From: Pseudomonas sp. Au-Pse12
GTDB taxonomy: Bacteria; Pseudomonadota; Gammaproteobacteria; Pseudomonadales; Pseudomonadaceae
DNA length: 64,000 nucleotides
Reading direction: 5' to 3'
Assembly (NCBI RefSeq): GCF_021341665.1
Contig: NZ_JAJTTH010000002.1
Coordinates: forward strand, 124,001-188,000
The first letter of the stretch is position 1. Each line of letters opens with the position of its first letter. The notes beneath the pieces are model-generated. The model was not told the origin of the DNA. It saw only the letters and a program-made list of their open reading frames with translations, and made no database searches. Positions 52,954-61,288 of the stretch are shown here, piece after piece. Both the position numbers and the translations under genes were made by a program.

Positions 52954-53685
52954 TCACACGCCTTTCAGGGCTTTGGGCAAAGGGTATTGCCGACCGTCAT
53001 AGTGCAGGGTCACCTGGGTGTTCCTGGGCGGCAGGTCACGGCTTTCACAACCATCGCGGCCCTTGAAATGCTCGGTGCTGACTTCACGGGTACGCACGAT
53101 CAGATCGGCGTAAGCATTGCGCTGGCCGCTGCCGACTTCCAGGGTCCGGTGCAGGGTCCGGGAGCGGCCCACGCACTCGCCGCCCCAGCCAAACTCGCCG
53201 TTGCTTTCGTCCATCACCAATCCTTCCAGCAGCGGCAGGACTTCCTTGTCTTCACGTCGGTACAGGGTCAGCACGCTCTTCTCGTAGGGCATGGCGCTGG
53301 AGCTGTGATGGTACAGGACCCGCAGACCAAAGGCCCGCTGCTCTTGGTTCAAGCGGTAGCGCCCGGTATCGATCTGCAACCCTTGCAGAGCCACGGCATC
53401 GGAAAACAGCGCGGAATCCTTGTAGTTGCTGGCCAGGGTCCAACCAGAGTCGATGTCCTGCAACGATACGTCCAGGCTGTAGCTGCTGACGTCGCCAGCC
53501 TGGCTCCCGGGCATGGGCGTCGCCCGGGCACTGATGCTCAGCTCCGGCTCCGCGGGCCAGGGCTTGCAGACATAGAACTCTCCGGGGGTATCCGTCGTGT
53601 TGTCGCACCGTGCCTGCGCCGCCGTGACAACCCCCAGCCAGGCACAAAGCGCCAGGCCCAGGCCGCATGGTTCAAACCACTTCAT
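52954..53685 (-). CDS. Exported protein of unknown function, paralogue A
   Basis: A 243-residue protein with a signal peptide (GLGLALCAWLGVVTAAQA) and several Cys that could form disulfides (RCDNTT, YVCKPW, GGECVG, DGCESR). It shares its plan with the next gene: early FxxCKxWPA, a segment around SDAVALQGLQIDTGRYRL, YADLIVR and the C-terminal VTLHYDGRQYPLP. No enzymatic motif is seen. The ATG follows GGAGTGTTG. The gap to the upstream paralogue is 10 nt, so they are an operon. Confidence 0.7.
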   Translation of the reverse strand: MKWFEPCGLGLALCAWLGVVTAAQARCDNTTDTPGEFYVCKPWPAEPELSISARATPMPGSQAGDVSSYSLDVSLQDIDSGWTLASNYKDSALFSDAVALQGLQIDTGRYRLNQEQRAFGLRVLYHHSSSAMPYEKSVLTLYRREDKEVLPLLEGLVMDESNGEFGWGGECVGRSRTLHRTLEVGSGQRNAYADLIVRTREVSTEHFKGRDGCESRDLPPRNTQVTLHYDGRQYPLPKALKGV

Positions 53686-53695
53686 CAACACTCCT

Positions 53696-54433
53696 TCAGA
53701 TACCGCTGTAGCCATTGGGCAGGACATAACGCTGGCCGTCGTAATGCAAAGTGACGAGCACCGGCTTGGCGGTCACCGACTTGGACCGGCACTCCTCGCC
53801 GACTTTTTCGCTTCGGGTACTGACGCTGACCGAACGCACGATCAGGTCGGCATAACCGTGGCTGCGGGTCTTGGCGATCTCCAGGGTACGGGTGGTTTTC
53901 GTCCACTCCCCGGCACACAGGCCGTCCCATTCACCGTTGTAGGAATGAGCCAGGAACTTCTCCAGCACCGGGCGCAGGGTACTGCCCTCTCGCACATACA
54001 GGCTGAGCCAGACCTGACTGAAGGGGTTGACCCGGGACGAGCCCTCGAACCCGGCCCGGACCCCAAACGCCCGCACCTGTGGCGTCAGTTGAAAGCGCCC
54101 GGTGTCGAGCTTCACGCTCTCCAGGCGAACCGCGTCGGAAACAAAGGCCGCAGGCTGTGCATAGCGTGCCAGGACCTGCCCGCTGTTGCGCTCCAGCACT
54201 GCCAATTGCAGGTTGTAGGTGCCGTCATCGTTGCCGGTGTCGCTGGGATCCGGGACCCTCTCGGACAGCAGGCTGATGCCCTGGTCGGCAAAGGCCGGCC
54301 AGTCCTTGCACAGGGAAAAGCCCGGAACTTCGGCATTGCGTGGCGGCGGCAGGCATTGGGCCGCCACCGATGTGGCGCCGGCCAGGACCGCCAGGCCGCC
54401 CAGTAGCGGGATAAGGGAAGAGTGACGGAACAT
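53696..54433 (-). CDS. Exported protein of unknown function, paralogue B
   Basis: A 245-residue protein with a signal peptide (LLGGLAVLAGATSVAAQ) and Cys at matching places (FSLCKDWPAF, GLCAGEW, EECRSK). It aligns with paralogue A through SDAVRLESVKLDTGRFQL, YADLIVRSVSVSTRSEK and VTLHYDGQRYVLP. The pair arose by tandem duplication and has diverged widely. Location is probably periplasmic or secreted. Confidence 0.7.
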   Translation of the reverse strand: MFRHSSLIPLLGGLAVLAGATSVAAQCLPPPRNAEVPGFSLCKDWPAFADQGISLLSERVPDPSDTGNDDGTYNLQLAVLERNSGQVLARYAQPAAFVSDAVRLESVKLDTGRFQLTPQVRAFGVRAGFEGSSRVNPFSQVWLSLYVREGSTLRPVLEKFLAHSYNGEWDGLCAGEWTKTTRTLEIAKTRSHGYADLIVRSVSVSTRSEKVGEECRSKSVTAKPVLVTLHYDGQRYVLPNGYSGI

Positions 54434-54594
54434 TCACGACTCCTTGTGACAGGCGGATACAGCGCGATTTCAGGTCGCACTATCCTCTGCCGCGCGGTCG
54501 CTTTCAACGCTGGGAGCTCGCGCTTGGGCGTGGCCTTGCCTGGTAACAACCGCAGGCCTGACGAATGGCCGGCCTCAGGCTAAGGTATGACGAG

Positions 54595-54621
54595 GTAGTA
54601 TGTTGTATTACACATCACTAC
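54595..54621. promoter_or_regulatory. Possible operator of the parD-type antitoxin gene
   Basis: GTAGTA and TCACTAC form an imperfect inverted repeat around a 14-nt AT-rich core containing TGTATTACA, 13 nt before the antitoxin ATG. Ribbon-helix-helix antitoxins usually bind such repeats to repress their own operon. Confidence 0.35.
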
Positions 54622-54633
54622 AACGAGACCGCC

Positions 54634-54873
54634 ATGTCCATCATGTCCCTGCGCCTGCCCGATGAGCTCGCTGAAACCCTGGCCCTGCTGGCAAAGGCCA
54701 CTGGGCGCAGCAAATCGTTTCTCGCCGTGGATGCCCTGCGTGAATACCTGGCGCGGGAAGCCTGGCAGATCGAGGAAATCCAGCAGGCGCTGAACGAGGC
54801 CGATGCGGGTGACTTCGCCAGTGCCGAAGAAGTCGCGGCCGTCGCCGGCCAGTGGACCGACAATGCGCATTGA
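54634..54873 (+). CDS. Ribbon-helix-helix antitoxin (CopG/ParD type)
   Basis: A 79-residue protein with an N-terminal RHH DNA-binding domain (MSLRLPDELAETLALLAKATGRSKSFLAVDALREYLAREAW) and a C-terminal toxin-binding tail. It would repress its operon and neutralise the ParE-type toxin. The gene is intact and overlaps the toxin start by 11 nt. An in-frame ATG three codons downstream is an alternative start. Confidence 0.85.
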   Translation: MSIMSLRLPDELAETLALLAKATGRSKSFLAVDALREYLAREAWQIEEIQQALNEADAGDFASAEEVAAVAGQWTDNAH

Positions 54874-55146
54874 ATGGCTGCGTGGCGCCCTGAACAACCT
54901 GACGACGAGGCGCGTCATATCGCCCAGGATGATCCCCGGGCCGCGGGAGAGTTTGTCAGGGCGTTGTTGGCCAGTATCGAGCAACTGGCCCGCTTCCCCT
55001 CAAGCGGCCGCGAAGGCCGCCTGCCCGGCACCCGGGAGTGGGTGGTACCGGGGTGGCCTTACCTGATTCCCTATCGGGTGCGGGGAGACCGGCTACAGAT
55101 ACTGCGAATCTTCCACACCCGCCGTCAGCCACCGGCGCGCTGGTGA
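54863..55146 (+). pseudogene. ParE-type toxin gene with a one-base frameshift
   Basis: The ATG at 54863 overlaps the antitoxin end and encodes MRIEWLRGALNNL, the normal ParE N-terminus, but then runs into a wrong frame. The rest (DDEARHIAQDDPRAAGEFVRALL to ILRIFHTRRQ) is in the next frame. The G at 54901 is used by both CTG and GAC codons, so a single G appears to be missing. An ATG at 54874 opens the second frame from the start, giving a 90-residue product whose first nine residues differ from ParE. The toxin is probably inactive or altered. Confidence 0.75.
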
Positions 55147-55150
55147 TCAC

Positions 55151-55209
55151 TTCGCCGGCCAGCCGGCTCCTGCAGAGCCGGTGACTGCAGAAGCTGGCTG
55201 GTCAGCGAA
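55151..55209. repeat. REPIN (paired inverted REP sequences)
   Basis: The left unit 55151-55173 is the exact inverted copy of 37174-37196. The right unit (55185-55209) is its inverted partner with four mismatches in 25. Together they form a hairpin between the converging toxin and alcohol dehydrogenase genes. Confidence 0.75.
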
Positions 55210-55221
55210 TCCCCCTTTTCC

Positions 55222-56370
55222 TCAGAACGCGTTGCGGAAGATCTCCTCGATCTGCCGCTGATCCGCCGGGCGTGGGTTGGTCAGGCCGCAGGCGTCTTTC
55301 AGGGCATTGGCTGCCAGCAGCGGAATGTCCTGCAACTTGGCACCCAACTCACGCAAACCGGCAGGAATCTCCACGTCCCGAGCCAAGGTGCGAATCGCCG
55401 CGATTGCCGCCTGAGCGCCCTCTTCCGGGCTGAAGCCACGAATGTCCGCGCCCAAGGCATGGGCCACATCGGTCAGACGCTGGGCGCATACCGTGGCATT
55501 GAAGCTCTGCACATGGGGCAGCAGCACCGCGTTGCACACACCGTGAGGCAAGTCGTAGAAACCGCCCAGTTGGTGGGCCATGGCGTGCACGAACCCCAGG
55601 GAGGCATTGTTGAATGCCATGCCGGCGAGGAACTGCGCGTAGGCCATGTTCTCCCGCGCCGCCAGGTCGTTGCCGTCGTGCACCGCCTGGCGCAGGTTGG
55701 CGCTGATCATTTCCACCGCCTTCAGGGCGCAAGCATCGGTGATCGGGTTGGCGGCGGTGGACACATAGGCTTCCACGGCGTGGGTCAGGGCATCCATGCC
55801 GGTGGCGGCGGTCAGGCCCTTGGGCATCGCCACCATCAGCGCCGGGTCGTTGACCGACAGCAGCGGCGTGACGTTGCGGTCGACGATGGCCATTTTCACG
55901 TGGCGCGACTCGTCGGTGATGATGCAGAAACGGGTCATTTCGCTGGCGGTGCCGGCGGTGGTGTTGATGGCGATCAGCGGCAGTTGCGGCTTGGCCGACT
56001 GGTCGACGCCTTCGTAGTCGCGGATCTGCCCGCCATTGGTGGCGCACAGGGCGATGCCCTTGGCGCAGTCATGGGGCGAACCGCCGCCCAGGGAGATGAC
56101 GAAATCGCACTGGGCCGCCTGCAGTTGCGCCAGGCCCTGCTCAACGTTGGCGATGCTTGGGTTGGGCTTGGCGCCGTCGAAGACCACCGAATCGATGTCC
56201 TGCATCGCCAGTTTCTCGGCCACCATGCTGGCCACCCCGGCCTTGGCCAGGCCGGCGTCAGTGACGATCAGCGCCTTGCGAAATCCATAGTTGCGAATGG
56301 CGCTCATGGCCTCGTCGAGACAGCCGATGCCCATGATGTTCACGGCTGGAATAAAAAAGGTGCTGCTCAT
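55222..56370 (-). CDS. yiaY: Iron-containing alcohol dehydrogenase YiaY
   Basis: A 382-residue group III alcohol dehydrogenase, close to E. coli YiaY over its length. NAD binding is shown by [15 protein letters not shown]. The iron-ligand Asp and His residues lie in [34 protein letters not shown]. It interconverts short primary alcohols and aldehydes. It stands alone; the aldolase locus 2 kb away could supply an aldehyde substrate, but there is no direct link. Confidence 0.93.
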   Translation of the reverse strand: MSSTFFIPAVNIMGIGCLDEAMSAIRNYGFRKALIVTDAGLAKAGVASMVAEKLAMQDIDSVVFDGAKPNPSIANVEQGLAQLQAAQCDFVISLGGGSPHDCAKGIALCATNGGQIRDYEGVDQSAKPQLPLIAINTTAGTASEMTRFCIITDESRHVKMAIVDRNVTPLLSVNDPALMVAMPKGLTAATGMDALTHAVEAYVSTAANPITDACALKAVEMISANLRQAVHDGNDLAARENMAYAQFLAGMAFNNASLGFVHAMAHQLGGFYDLPHGVCNAVLLPHVQSFNATVCAQRLTDVAHALGADIRGFSPEEGAQAAIAAIRTLARDVEIPAGLRELGAKLQDIPLLAANALKDACGLTNPRPADQRQIEEIFRNAF

Positions 56371-56519
56371 CAGAAAGTCTCCCGGCGAATGCCGATTTCA
56401 CGGTGTCGATGCAATGTTTGCCGGACAGGATCGACCGATCGGTCACCGGCGTTGTTGATCTGGCTCAAGGGTCGGTCGTGATAAAGTCGGCGCCCGAAAG
56501 ACCTCCAGCCTTGAGACCG

Positions 56520-57548
56520 ATGACCGCGATGATGGATTTCCAGGAATTTGATGCCGAACTAGAAGACTGGAACGCCCTGCGCGCAAGCACGCCGTTCAGC
56601 GGCTTGCTGATCGGCAACGGCGCCAGCCGCGCCGTGTGGGAAGACTTTGCCTACGACTCGCTGTTCGAAAACGCCCGTACGGTGGAAGAAAAGCCCCTCA
56701 GCCAGTCCGAACTCAGCGTGTTCGATGCCCTGCAGACCCGCAGCTTCGAGCAGGTGCTGGGTGCCCTGAAAACCACCAGCCGGGTCAACAAGGCCCTGGC
56801 GGTCAGCTCGGCGGCGCCGCGCAATCGCTACTACGCGATCAAGGAAGCACTGATCAATACCGTGCACGCGGTGCACATGCCCTGGCGCCTGGTCCAGGCG
56901 CAGAGCCTGGCGGCGATCAACCAGGAACTGCGGCGCTACCCCACGGTGTTCACCAGTAACTACGACCTGCTCAACTACTGGGCGGTGCAGCATGACAGCC
57001 AAGGCATCGACGACCTGTTTCACGGCGCCGATCCGGCCTTCGCACTGGGCGCCGCCCCCAGCGCCGCGACCCGCCTGCTCTACCTGCACGGCGGCCTGCA
57101 CCTGGTGCGCAACCTGGACGGCAGCGCGCGCAAGCTGACCTCCACCGAAGGCACCCTGCTGGGCAGTTTCGCCATCAACAACACCCTCAAGACCCTGGAC
57201 GACGTGCCGTTGTTCGTCAGCGAAGGGCCACTGGCGGACAAGCTCAAGACCATTCGCAGCTCGGACTACCTGTCGTTCTGCTACCAGCAGTTGCAGGACC
57301 ACAGCGGCGCGCTGTGCATCTTCGGCCACAACCTGGGGCCCCAGGACAACCACCTGGTGCAGGCGATCCGCCAGTCGACGGCCAAGACCCTGGCGATTTC
57401 CATCTACCCGCGCAGCGCGGCGTTCATCCAGCACCAGAAGCGCCACTACGCCAAGCTGTTCGAAGGCCTGGACCTGAGCCTGCGCTTCTTCGATGCCAAG
57501 ACCCACGCCCTGGGCAACCCGGCCCTGTCGGTGCCCGTCGAACGCTGA
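56520..57548 (+). CDS. DUF4917 family protein (SIR2-like fold)
   Basis: A 342-residue protein of the DUF4917 family, placed in the SIR2 superfamily. SIR2-like marks are GNGAS at residues 32-36, TSNYD at 145-149, a catalytic-type His in LYLHGGLH (H190) and FGHNLGPQDNHL from 268. These fit an NAD-binding or NAD-hydrolysing site. No partner gene is adjacent. Other stand-alone SIR2-like proteins act in phage defence; this one is uncharacterised. Three in-frame ATGs near the start (56520, 56529, 56532) make the N-terminus uncertain. Confidence 0.75.
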   Translation: MTAMMDFQEFDAELEDWNALRASTPFSGLLIGNGASRAVWEDFAYDSLFENARTVEEKPLSQSELSVFDALQTRSFEQVLGALKTTSRVNKALAVSSAAPRNRYYAIKEALINTVHAVHMPWRLVQAQSLAAINQELRRYPTVFTSNYDLLNYWAVQHDSQGIDDLFHGADPAFALGAAPSAATRLLYLHGGLHLVRNLDGSARKLTSTEGTLLGSFAINNTLKTLDDVPLFVSEGPLADKLKTIRSSDYLSFCYQQLQDHSGALCIFGHNLGPQDNHLVQAIRQSTAKTLAISIYPRSAAFIQHQKRHYAKLFEGLDLSLRFFDAKTHALGNPALSVPVER

Positions 57549-57594
57549 CCGCGCCGAGCGCGGGCGTTCTGGGGATCGCCGCGGGCCTGCGGCC

Positions 57595-57623
57595 CGTTCG
57601 CAGCCTGCGGCAGCGGCTACAGG
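57595..57623. repeat. REP-like element (type 2)
   Basis: It begins CGTTCGCAGCCTGCGGCAGC and ends CTACAGG, with 26 of 29 nt shared with the copy at 28050-28078. It lies between two converging genes beside the GC-rich hairpin GCGGGCCTGCGGCCCG. Confidence 0.6.
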
Positions 57624-57636
57624 ACGTGGCCGGGGT

Positions 57637-58179
57637 TCACTCTTCGTTGCTGTGCACGACGACCAGCAACTGCGCCTGTTCGTCCCCCAGGGAGCGGATG
57701 CGGTGGGGTTTCTGCGCGTTGAAATGCAGCGCGTCGCCACGGTTGAGAATCACCCGCTCGCTCATGAAGTCCACTTCCACCTGGCCTTCGTGGACAAACA
57801 GGAACTCCTCCCCCAGGTGTTCCTTGAAGGTCTTGTCACTGAACTCCTTGGCCGGGTAGATGATGAACGGCAGCAGGTTGCGCTCGCTGACCTGGTGGGC
57901 CAGCACCGCATAGCCCGGAGCCTGGTCGTTGGCCGCCAGCGACTGGCGCTCGTCACTGCGCACCAGGCTGTAGCTGTCGAGGCTGATGCTGTCCTCGGCG
58001 AACAGTTCCTCGACCTTGACGTTCAGCGCCTTGGCCAGTTTCAGCGCCGCCGCGATCGACGGGGTGTTCAACCCGCGCTCGACTTTCGACAGATAACTCT
58101 TGGTCATCCCGGATTTTTCGGCCAGCGCCTCCAGGGTCACGCCAAGTTTTTTTCTCAGTAATTTCAAACGGATAGACAT
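57637..58179 (-). CDS. XRE family regulator with C-terminal cupin domain
   Basis: A 180-residue repressor/activator. An N-terminal HTH_XRE (residues 5-60, GVTLEALAEKSGMTKSYLSKVERG) is joined to a cupin sensor (residues 105-178, HLGEEFLFVHEGQVEVDFMSE and RGDALHFNAQKPHRIRSLG). XRE-cupin proteins often control catabolism of amines, amino acids or aldehydes. It is divergent from the aldolase/DapA operon and a palindrome lies in their shared promoter, so it probably controls both. Confidence 0.88.
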   Translation of the reverse strand: MSIRLKLLRKKLGVTLEALAEKSGMTKSYLSKVERGLNTPSIAAALKLAKALNVKVEELFAEDSISLDSYSLVRSDERQSLAANDQAPGYAVLAHQVSERNLLPFIIYPAKEFSDKTFKEHLGEEFLFVHEGQVEVDFMSERVILNRGDALHFNAQKPHRIRSLGDEQAQLLVVVHSNEE

Positions 58180-58218
58180 GTAGAGCGGTTAATCCATCTA
58201 GGAAACAACGATTGGCGC

Positions 58219-58246
58219 TTGCCAATGACACAAAGTGTCATATAGC
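58219..58246 (+). promoter_or_regulatory. Promoter of the aldolase operon with embedded palindrome
   Basis: TTGCCA and TATAGC are 16 nt apart and fit a sigma-70 promoter. The spacer holds the palindrome ATGACACAAAGTGTCAT (58225-58241); a third half-site GTGTCAT follows at 58254-58260. Binding there would block RNA polymerase, as expected for the XRE regulator. Confidence 0.6.
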
Positions 58247-58340
58247 CTTTTAAGTGTCATCGCGACTCACCCAACGACCTCGCAAGCAGCAGGTGAAGCG
58301 CAGATCCGACGTCCATTGCACTTCTCAAAGGACCTTCGAC

Positions 58341-59123
58341 ATGGCCAAGACATTAGCACTGCCCAAAGACCAGCTGGTCAAGCAAGCCCTGACCCAGATG
58401 CAAAACACCCTGGCGGATAATACGTGGACCGACCGACAAAAGCTGGCCCTGACCTGCCGCATTCTGTTCGAGAACGGCCATGACTCGGGCCTCGCCGGGC
58501 AGATCACCGCCCGTGGCCCGCAACCGGGCACCTACTACACCCAGCAGCTGGGCCTGGGCTTCGACGAAATCAGCGCCAGCAACCTGCTGCTGGTCAACGA
58601 AGACCTGGAAGTCCTCGAAGGCCACGGCATGCCCAACCCGGCCAACCGTTTCCACAGCTGGGTGTACCGCGCCCGGCCGGACGTGAACTGCATCATCCAC
58701 ACCCACCCGACCCACGTTGCCGCGCTGTCGATGCTCGAAGTGCCGCTTGAGGTGTCGCACATGGACCTATGCCCGCTGTACGAGGACTGCGCCTTTCTCG
58801 AACCCTGGCCGGGGGTGCCGGTGGGCAACGAAGAAGGTGAAATCATCTCCGCGGCCCTGGGCGACAAGCGCGCGATCCTGCTTTCCCACCACGGCCAGCT
58901 GTCCACCGGCGCGAGCATCGAGGAAGCCTGCGTGATCGCCCAGCTGATCGAGCGCGCGGCCAAGCTGCAACTGTTGGCCATGGCCGCCGGCCGCATCAAG
59001 CCGATCCTGCCGGAGCTGGGCCGCGAAGCCCACGACTGGATCTCCAAGCCCAAGCGCCACGGCGCCGCCTTCAACTATTACGCTCGGCAAAACCTGAAAA
59101 AACACGCCGACTGCCTGAACTGA
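58341..59123 (+). CDS. Class II aldolase/adducin family protein
   Basis: A 260-residue zinc-dependent aldolase-type protein. Metal-binding His are in IIHTHPTHVAALS and LLSHHGQLSTGASIEEA, and the early segment SGLAGQITARGP matches the phosphate/hydroxyl-binding loop of L-fuculose-phosphate aldolases and relatives. The substrate is unknown. First gene of a two-gene operon with a DapA-family lyase; the spacing is 31 nt. The AAAGGACCTTCGAC before the ATG contains the ribosome-binding site. Confidence 0.85.
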   Translation: MAKTLALPKDQLVKQALTQMQNTLADNTWTDRQKLALTCRILFENGHDSGLAGQITARGPQPGTYYTQQLGLGFDEISASNLLLVNEDLEVLEGHGMPNPANRFHSWVYRARPDVNCIIHTHPTHVAALSMLEVPLEVSHMDLCPLYEDCAFLEPWPGVPVGNEEGEIISAALGDKRAILLSHHGQLSTGASIEEACVIAQLIERAAKLQLLAMAAGRIKPILPELGREAHDWISKPKRHGAAFNYYARQNLKKHADCLN

Positions 59124-59154
59124 TCCACCCCTTATGCCTTGCAGGAGTTGCACC

Positions 59155-60042
59155 ATGTCTACCACCAAGATCCACGGCATCATCGGCTACACCGTCACCC
59201 CCTTCGGCACCAACGGCGAAGGCCTGGACCTGGACGCCCTCGGGCGTTCCATCGACCGCATGATCGACGCCGGCGTCCACGCCATCGCGCCCCTGGGCAG
59301 CACCGGCGAAGGCGCCTACCTCAGCGACGCGGAATGGGACCAGGTCGCCGAGTTCAGCCTCCACCACGTGGCCAAGCGCGTGCCAACCATCGTCAGCGTC
59401 TCCGACCTGACCACCGCCAAGGCCATCCGCCGCGCGCGCTTTGCCGAAGCCCAGGGCGCCGACGTGGTGATGGTGCTGCCGACCTCCTACTGGAAACTCA
59501 GCGAAGCCGAGATCCTCGCCCACTACCAGGCCATCGGCGCCAGCATCGGCGTGCCGATCATGCTCTACAACAACCCGGCCACCAGCGGCACCGACATGTC
59601 GGTGGAACTGATCCTGAAGATCTTCCACAGCGTGGAAAACGTCACCCTGGTCAAGGAAAGCACCGGCGACATCCAGCGCATGCACAAGCTGCAACTGCTG
59701 GGTGAAGGCCAGGTGCCGTTCTACAACGGCTGCAACCCGCTGGCCCTGGAAGCCTTCGCCGCCGGCGCCAGCGGCTGGTGCACGGCCGCAGCGAACCTGA
59801 TCCCGCAGCTCAATCTCGACCTCTACCAGGCGCTGCTGGACAACGACCTGCAGCGCGGCCGGGAGCTGTTCTACCGCCAGCTGCCGCTGCTGGATTTCAT
59901 CCTCAAGGGCGGCTTGCCGGCCACGGTCAAGGCCGGGCTGGAACTGACCGGGCTGAACGCCGGCGAGCCACGCCGGCCGGTGTTTGCCCTGAACCAGGGC
60001 GCACGCCAACAGTTGCAGACGCTGCTGCAGACCCTGGGCTGA
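59155..60042 (+). CDS. Dihydrodipicolinate synthase family protein
   Basis: A 295-residue (beta/alpha)8 Schiff-base lyase. The catalytic Lys is K167 in TLVKESTGDIQR and Tyr Y138 is in IMLYNNPATSG; APLGSTGEGAYLSDAEW is the substrate-loop motif. It differs clearly from the LhpC paralogue in this window and is unlikely to be the lysine-pathway DapA. Together with the class II aldolase it suggests cleavage of a hydroxy-keto acid to pyruvate and an aldehyde; the true substrate is unknown. A GCAGGAG site precedes the ATG. Confidence 0.88.
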   Translation: MSTTKIHGIIGYTVTPFGTNGEGLDLDALGRSIDRMIDAGVHAIAPLGSTGEGAYLSDAEWDQVAEFSLHHVAKRVPTIVSVSDLTTAKAIRRARFAEAQGADVVMVLPTSYWKLSEAEILAHYQAIGASIGVPIMLYNNPATSGTDMSVELILKIFHSVENVTLVKESTGDIQRMHKLQLLGEGQVPFYNGCNPLALEAFAAGASGWCTAAANLIPQLNLDLYQALLDNDLQRGRELFYRQLPLLDFILKGGLPATVKAGLELTGLNAGEPRRPVFALNQGARQQLQTLLQTLG

Positions 60043-60054
60043 TGCCCTGAAAAA

Positions 60055-60086
60055 AAAGCCCGGGCGGCTGACACCGTCCGGGCTTT
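60055..60086. terminator. Bidirectional terminator
   Basis: AAAGCCCGG and CCGGGCTTT form the outer stem of a hairpin extended by GCGG/CCGT, with an A run before it. It ends the DapA-family operon and can also serve the converging lipoprotein operon. Confidence 0.85.
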
Positions 60087-60110
60087 GACAGGGGCGCGTT
60101 CAAGCGGCGC

Positions 60111-60644
60111 TCAGTGGCTGTTCAGCGCCACCGGGGCCTTGGCCTTGAACTGCGGGTCCTGCAGCATCTGTGCGATGAAGTCGTCGGTGATGCGCTGCAC
60201 ATGCTGGTATTGGCTGCCATCGGGATTGGCCCAACCGCGCCAGGAGCGGGTCTGATTGCTGACCCGATACTTGGCCAAAGGCTGGTCGCCACGGCTGACA
60301 TGGAACATCACCTGGCTGTCCCAGGTGACCCGGCCCGGCACGATGAAAAAGGTCATCGCACTGAGCAGCCCCATGGGAATGTTCTGCCAGCCATAGTAAT
60401 CACTGTTGGCCATCACGATCACGTTGTAGCCATCGACGCTGAACCCCGACTGCACCTGCTCGAAGGTGCCGCGCCGACGCAGTTCGTCACGGATCAGCCC
60501 GCCGGGGATGGCCCCGATCACACTGACGCTGATCGCCGGCAGCCGCTGCTGATAATCCACCTCGGCCGGCTTGAGACTATGGCTGGTCTGGCAACCGCCA
60601 AGCGCCAGCATCCACACCATCAATAACCACACCCGACCGCGCAT
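60111..60644 (-). CDS. Lipoprotein of unknown function
   Basis: A 177-residue predicted lipoprotein with lipobox LGGC in LLMVWMLALGGCQTSHSLKPAE. The mature part contains a hydrophobic stretch GLLSAMTFFIVPG and no catalytic motif. The start overlaps the upstream stop as TAATG, so the two lipoproteins are translationally coupled. Function unknown. Confidence 0.75.
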   Translation of the reverse strand: MRGRVWLLMVWMLALGGCQTSHSLKPAEVDYQQRLPAISVSVIGAIPGGLIRDELRRRGTFEQVQSGFSVDGYNVIVMANSDYYGWQNIPMGLLSAMTFFIVPGRVTWDSQVMFHVSRGDQPLAKYRVSNQTRSWRGWANPDGSQYQHVQRITDDFIAQMLQDPQFKAKAPVALNSH

Positions 60645-61288
60645 TACAGATCCCCCGACAGCATGGCCTTGAGCATCGACGCCTTGGGCCCCTGCTCCTT
60701 GACGATCAACGCGGTGACTTCTTCCATCTTCTCGAGATCGACCCGTTGCAGGCTCGGCACCTGCGGGTATTTGGCGCGCACCAGGGCGGCGTCGCGCTCC
60801 AGGTGGTCGCTGTGCAGAAACACGCACTTGGCCCCTGCGGCCGACAGGCAGCCGGCGCGGAAATCACCCAGGTAATAGGCCTTGCCGGCTTCCAGTTCCA
60901 AGGGGATGGAGAAGTCTTCGCGGCTCCAGGCGGTGGCGTTGCCGCGGTCGAAGTACAGGTTGTAGATCTCGTAGCGCCCGGGTTTGAGCGGCATCACGAA
61001 CAGGCTGCCGATGCCGTGCCAGGTCTCGCGCACATCCCGTGGCGTGCGACCGTAGATCTGGTTGTACAAGCGCGCCGAGGCGAACCCGTCACCGCCCCGC
61101 GGGCGAATCAGCAGCCTCTGTTCGTTGGCGGTGTGCACCGCCTTCGGCCAGATACCCACCACGCCCACCACATAGGCCACCCCCGACTGCGAGTCGGGGC
61201 GCATGCTCTCGGCGATTTTCGTGGAAGACAGGCTGTAGCAACCGCTCAGCGCCAGCAGCGCGGCGAGTAATACGAGAGGGCGAATCAT
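60644..61288 (-). CDS. Lipoprotein of unknown function, upstream gene of the pair
   Basis: A 214-residue predicted lipoprotein with lipobox LSGC in LVLLAALLALSGCYSLSS. The mature part has MPLKPGRYEIYNLYFDRG and FSIPLELEAGKAYYLGDFRAGC, reminiscent of beta-sandwich domains in other Pseudomonas envelope lipoproteins, with two further Cys. Family not recognised. The ATG at 61288 begins the signal sequence. Confidence 0.75.
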   Translation of the reverse strand: MIRPLVLLAALLALSGCYSLSSTKIAESMRPDSQSGVAYVVGVVGIWPKAVHTANEQRLLIRPRGGDGFASARLYNQIYGRTPRDVRETWHGIGSLFVMPLKPGRYEIYNLYFDRGNATAWSREDFSIPLELEAGKAYYLGDFRAGCLSAAGAKCVFLHSDHLERDAALVRAKYPQVPSLQRVDLEKMEEVTALIVKEQGPKASMLKAMLSGDL

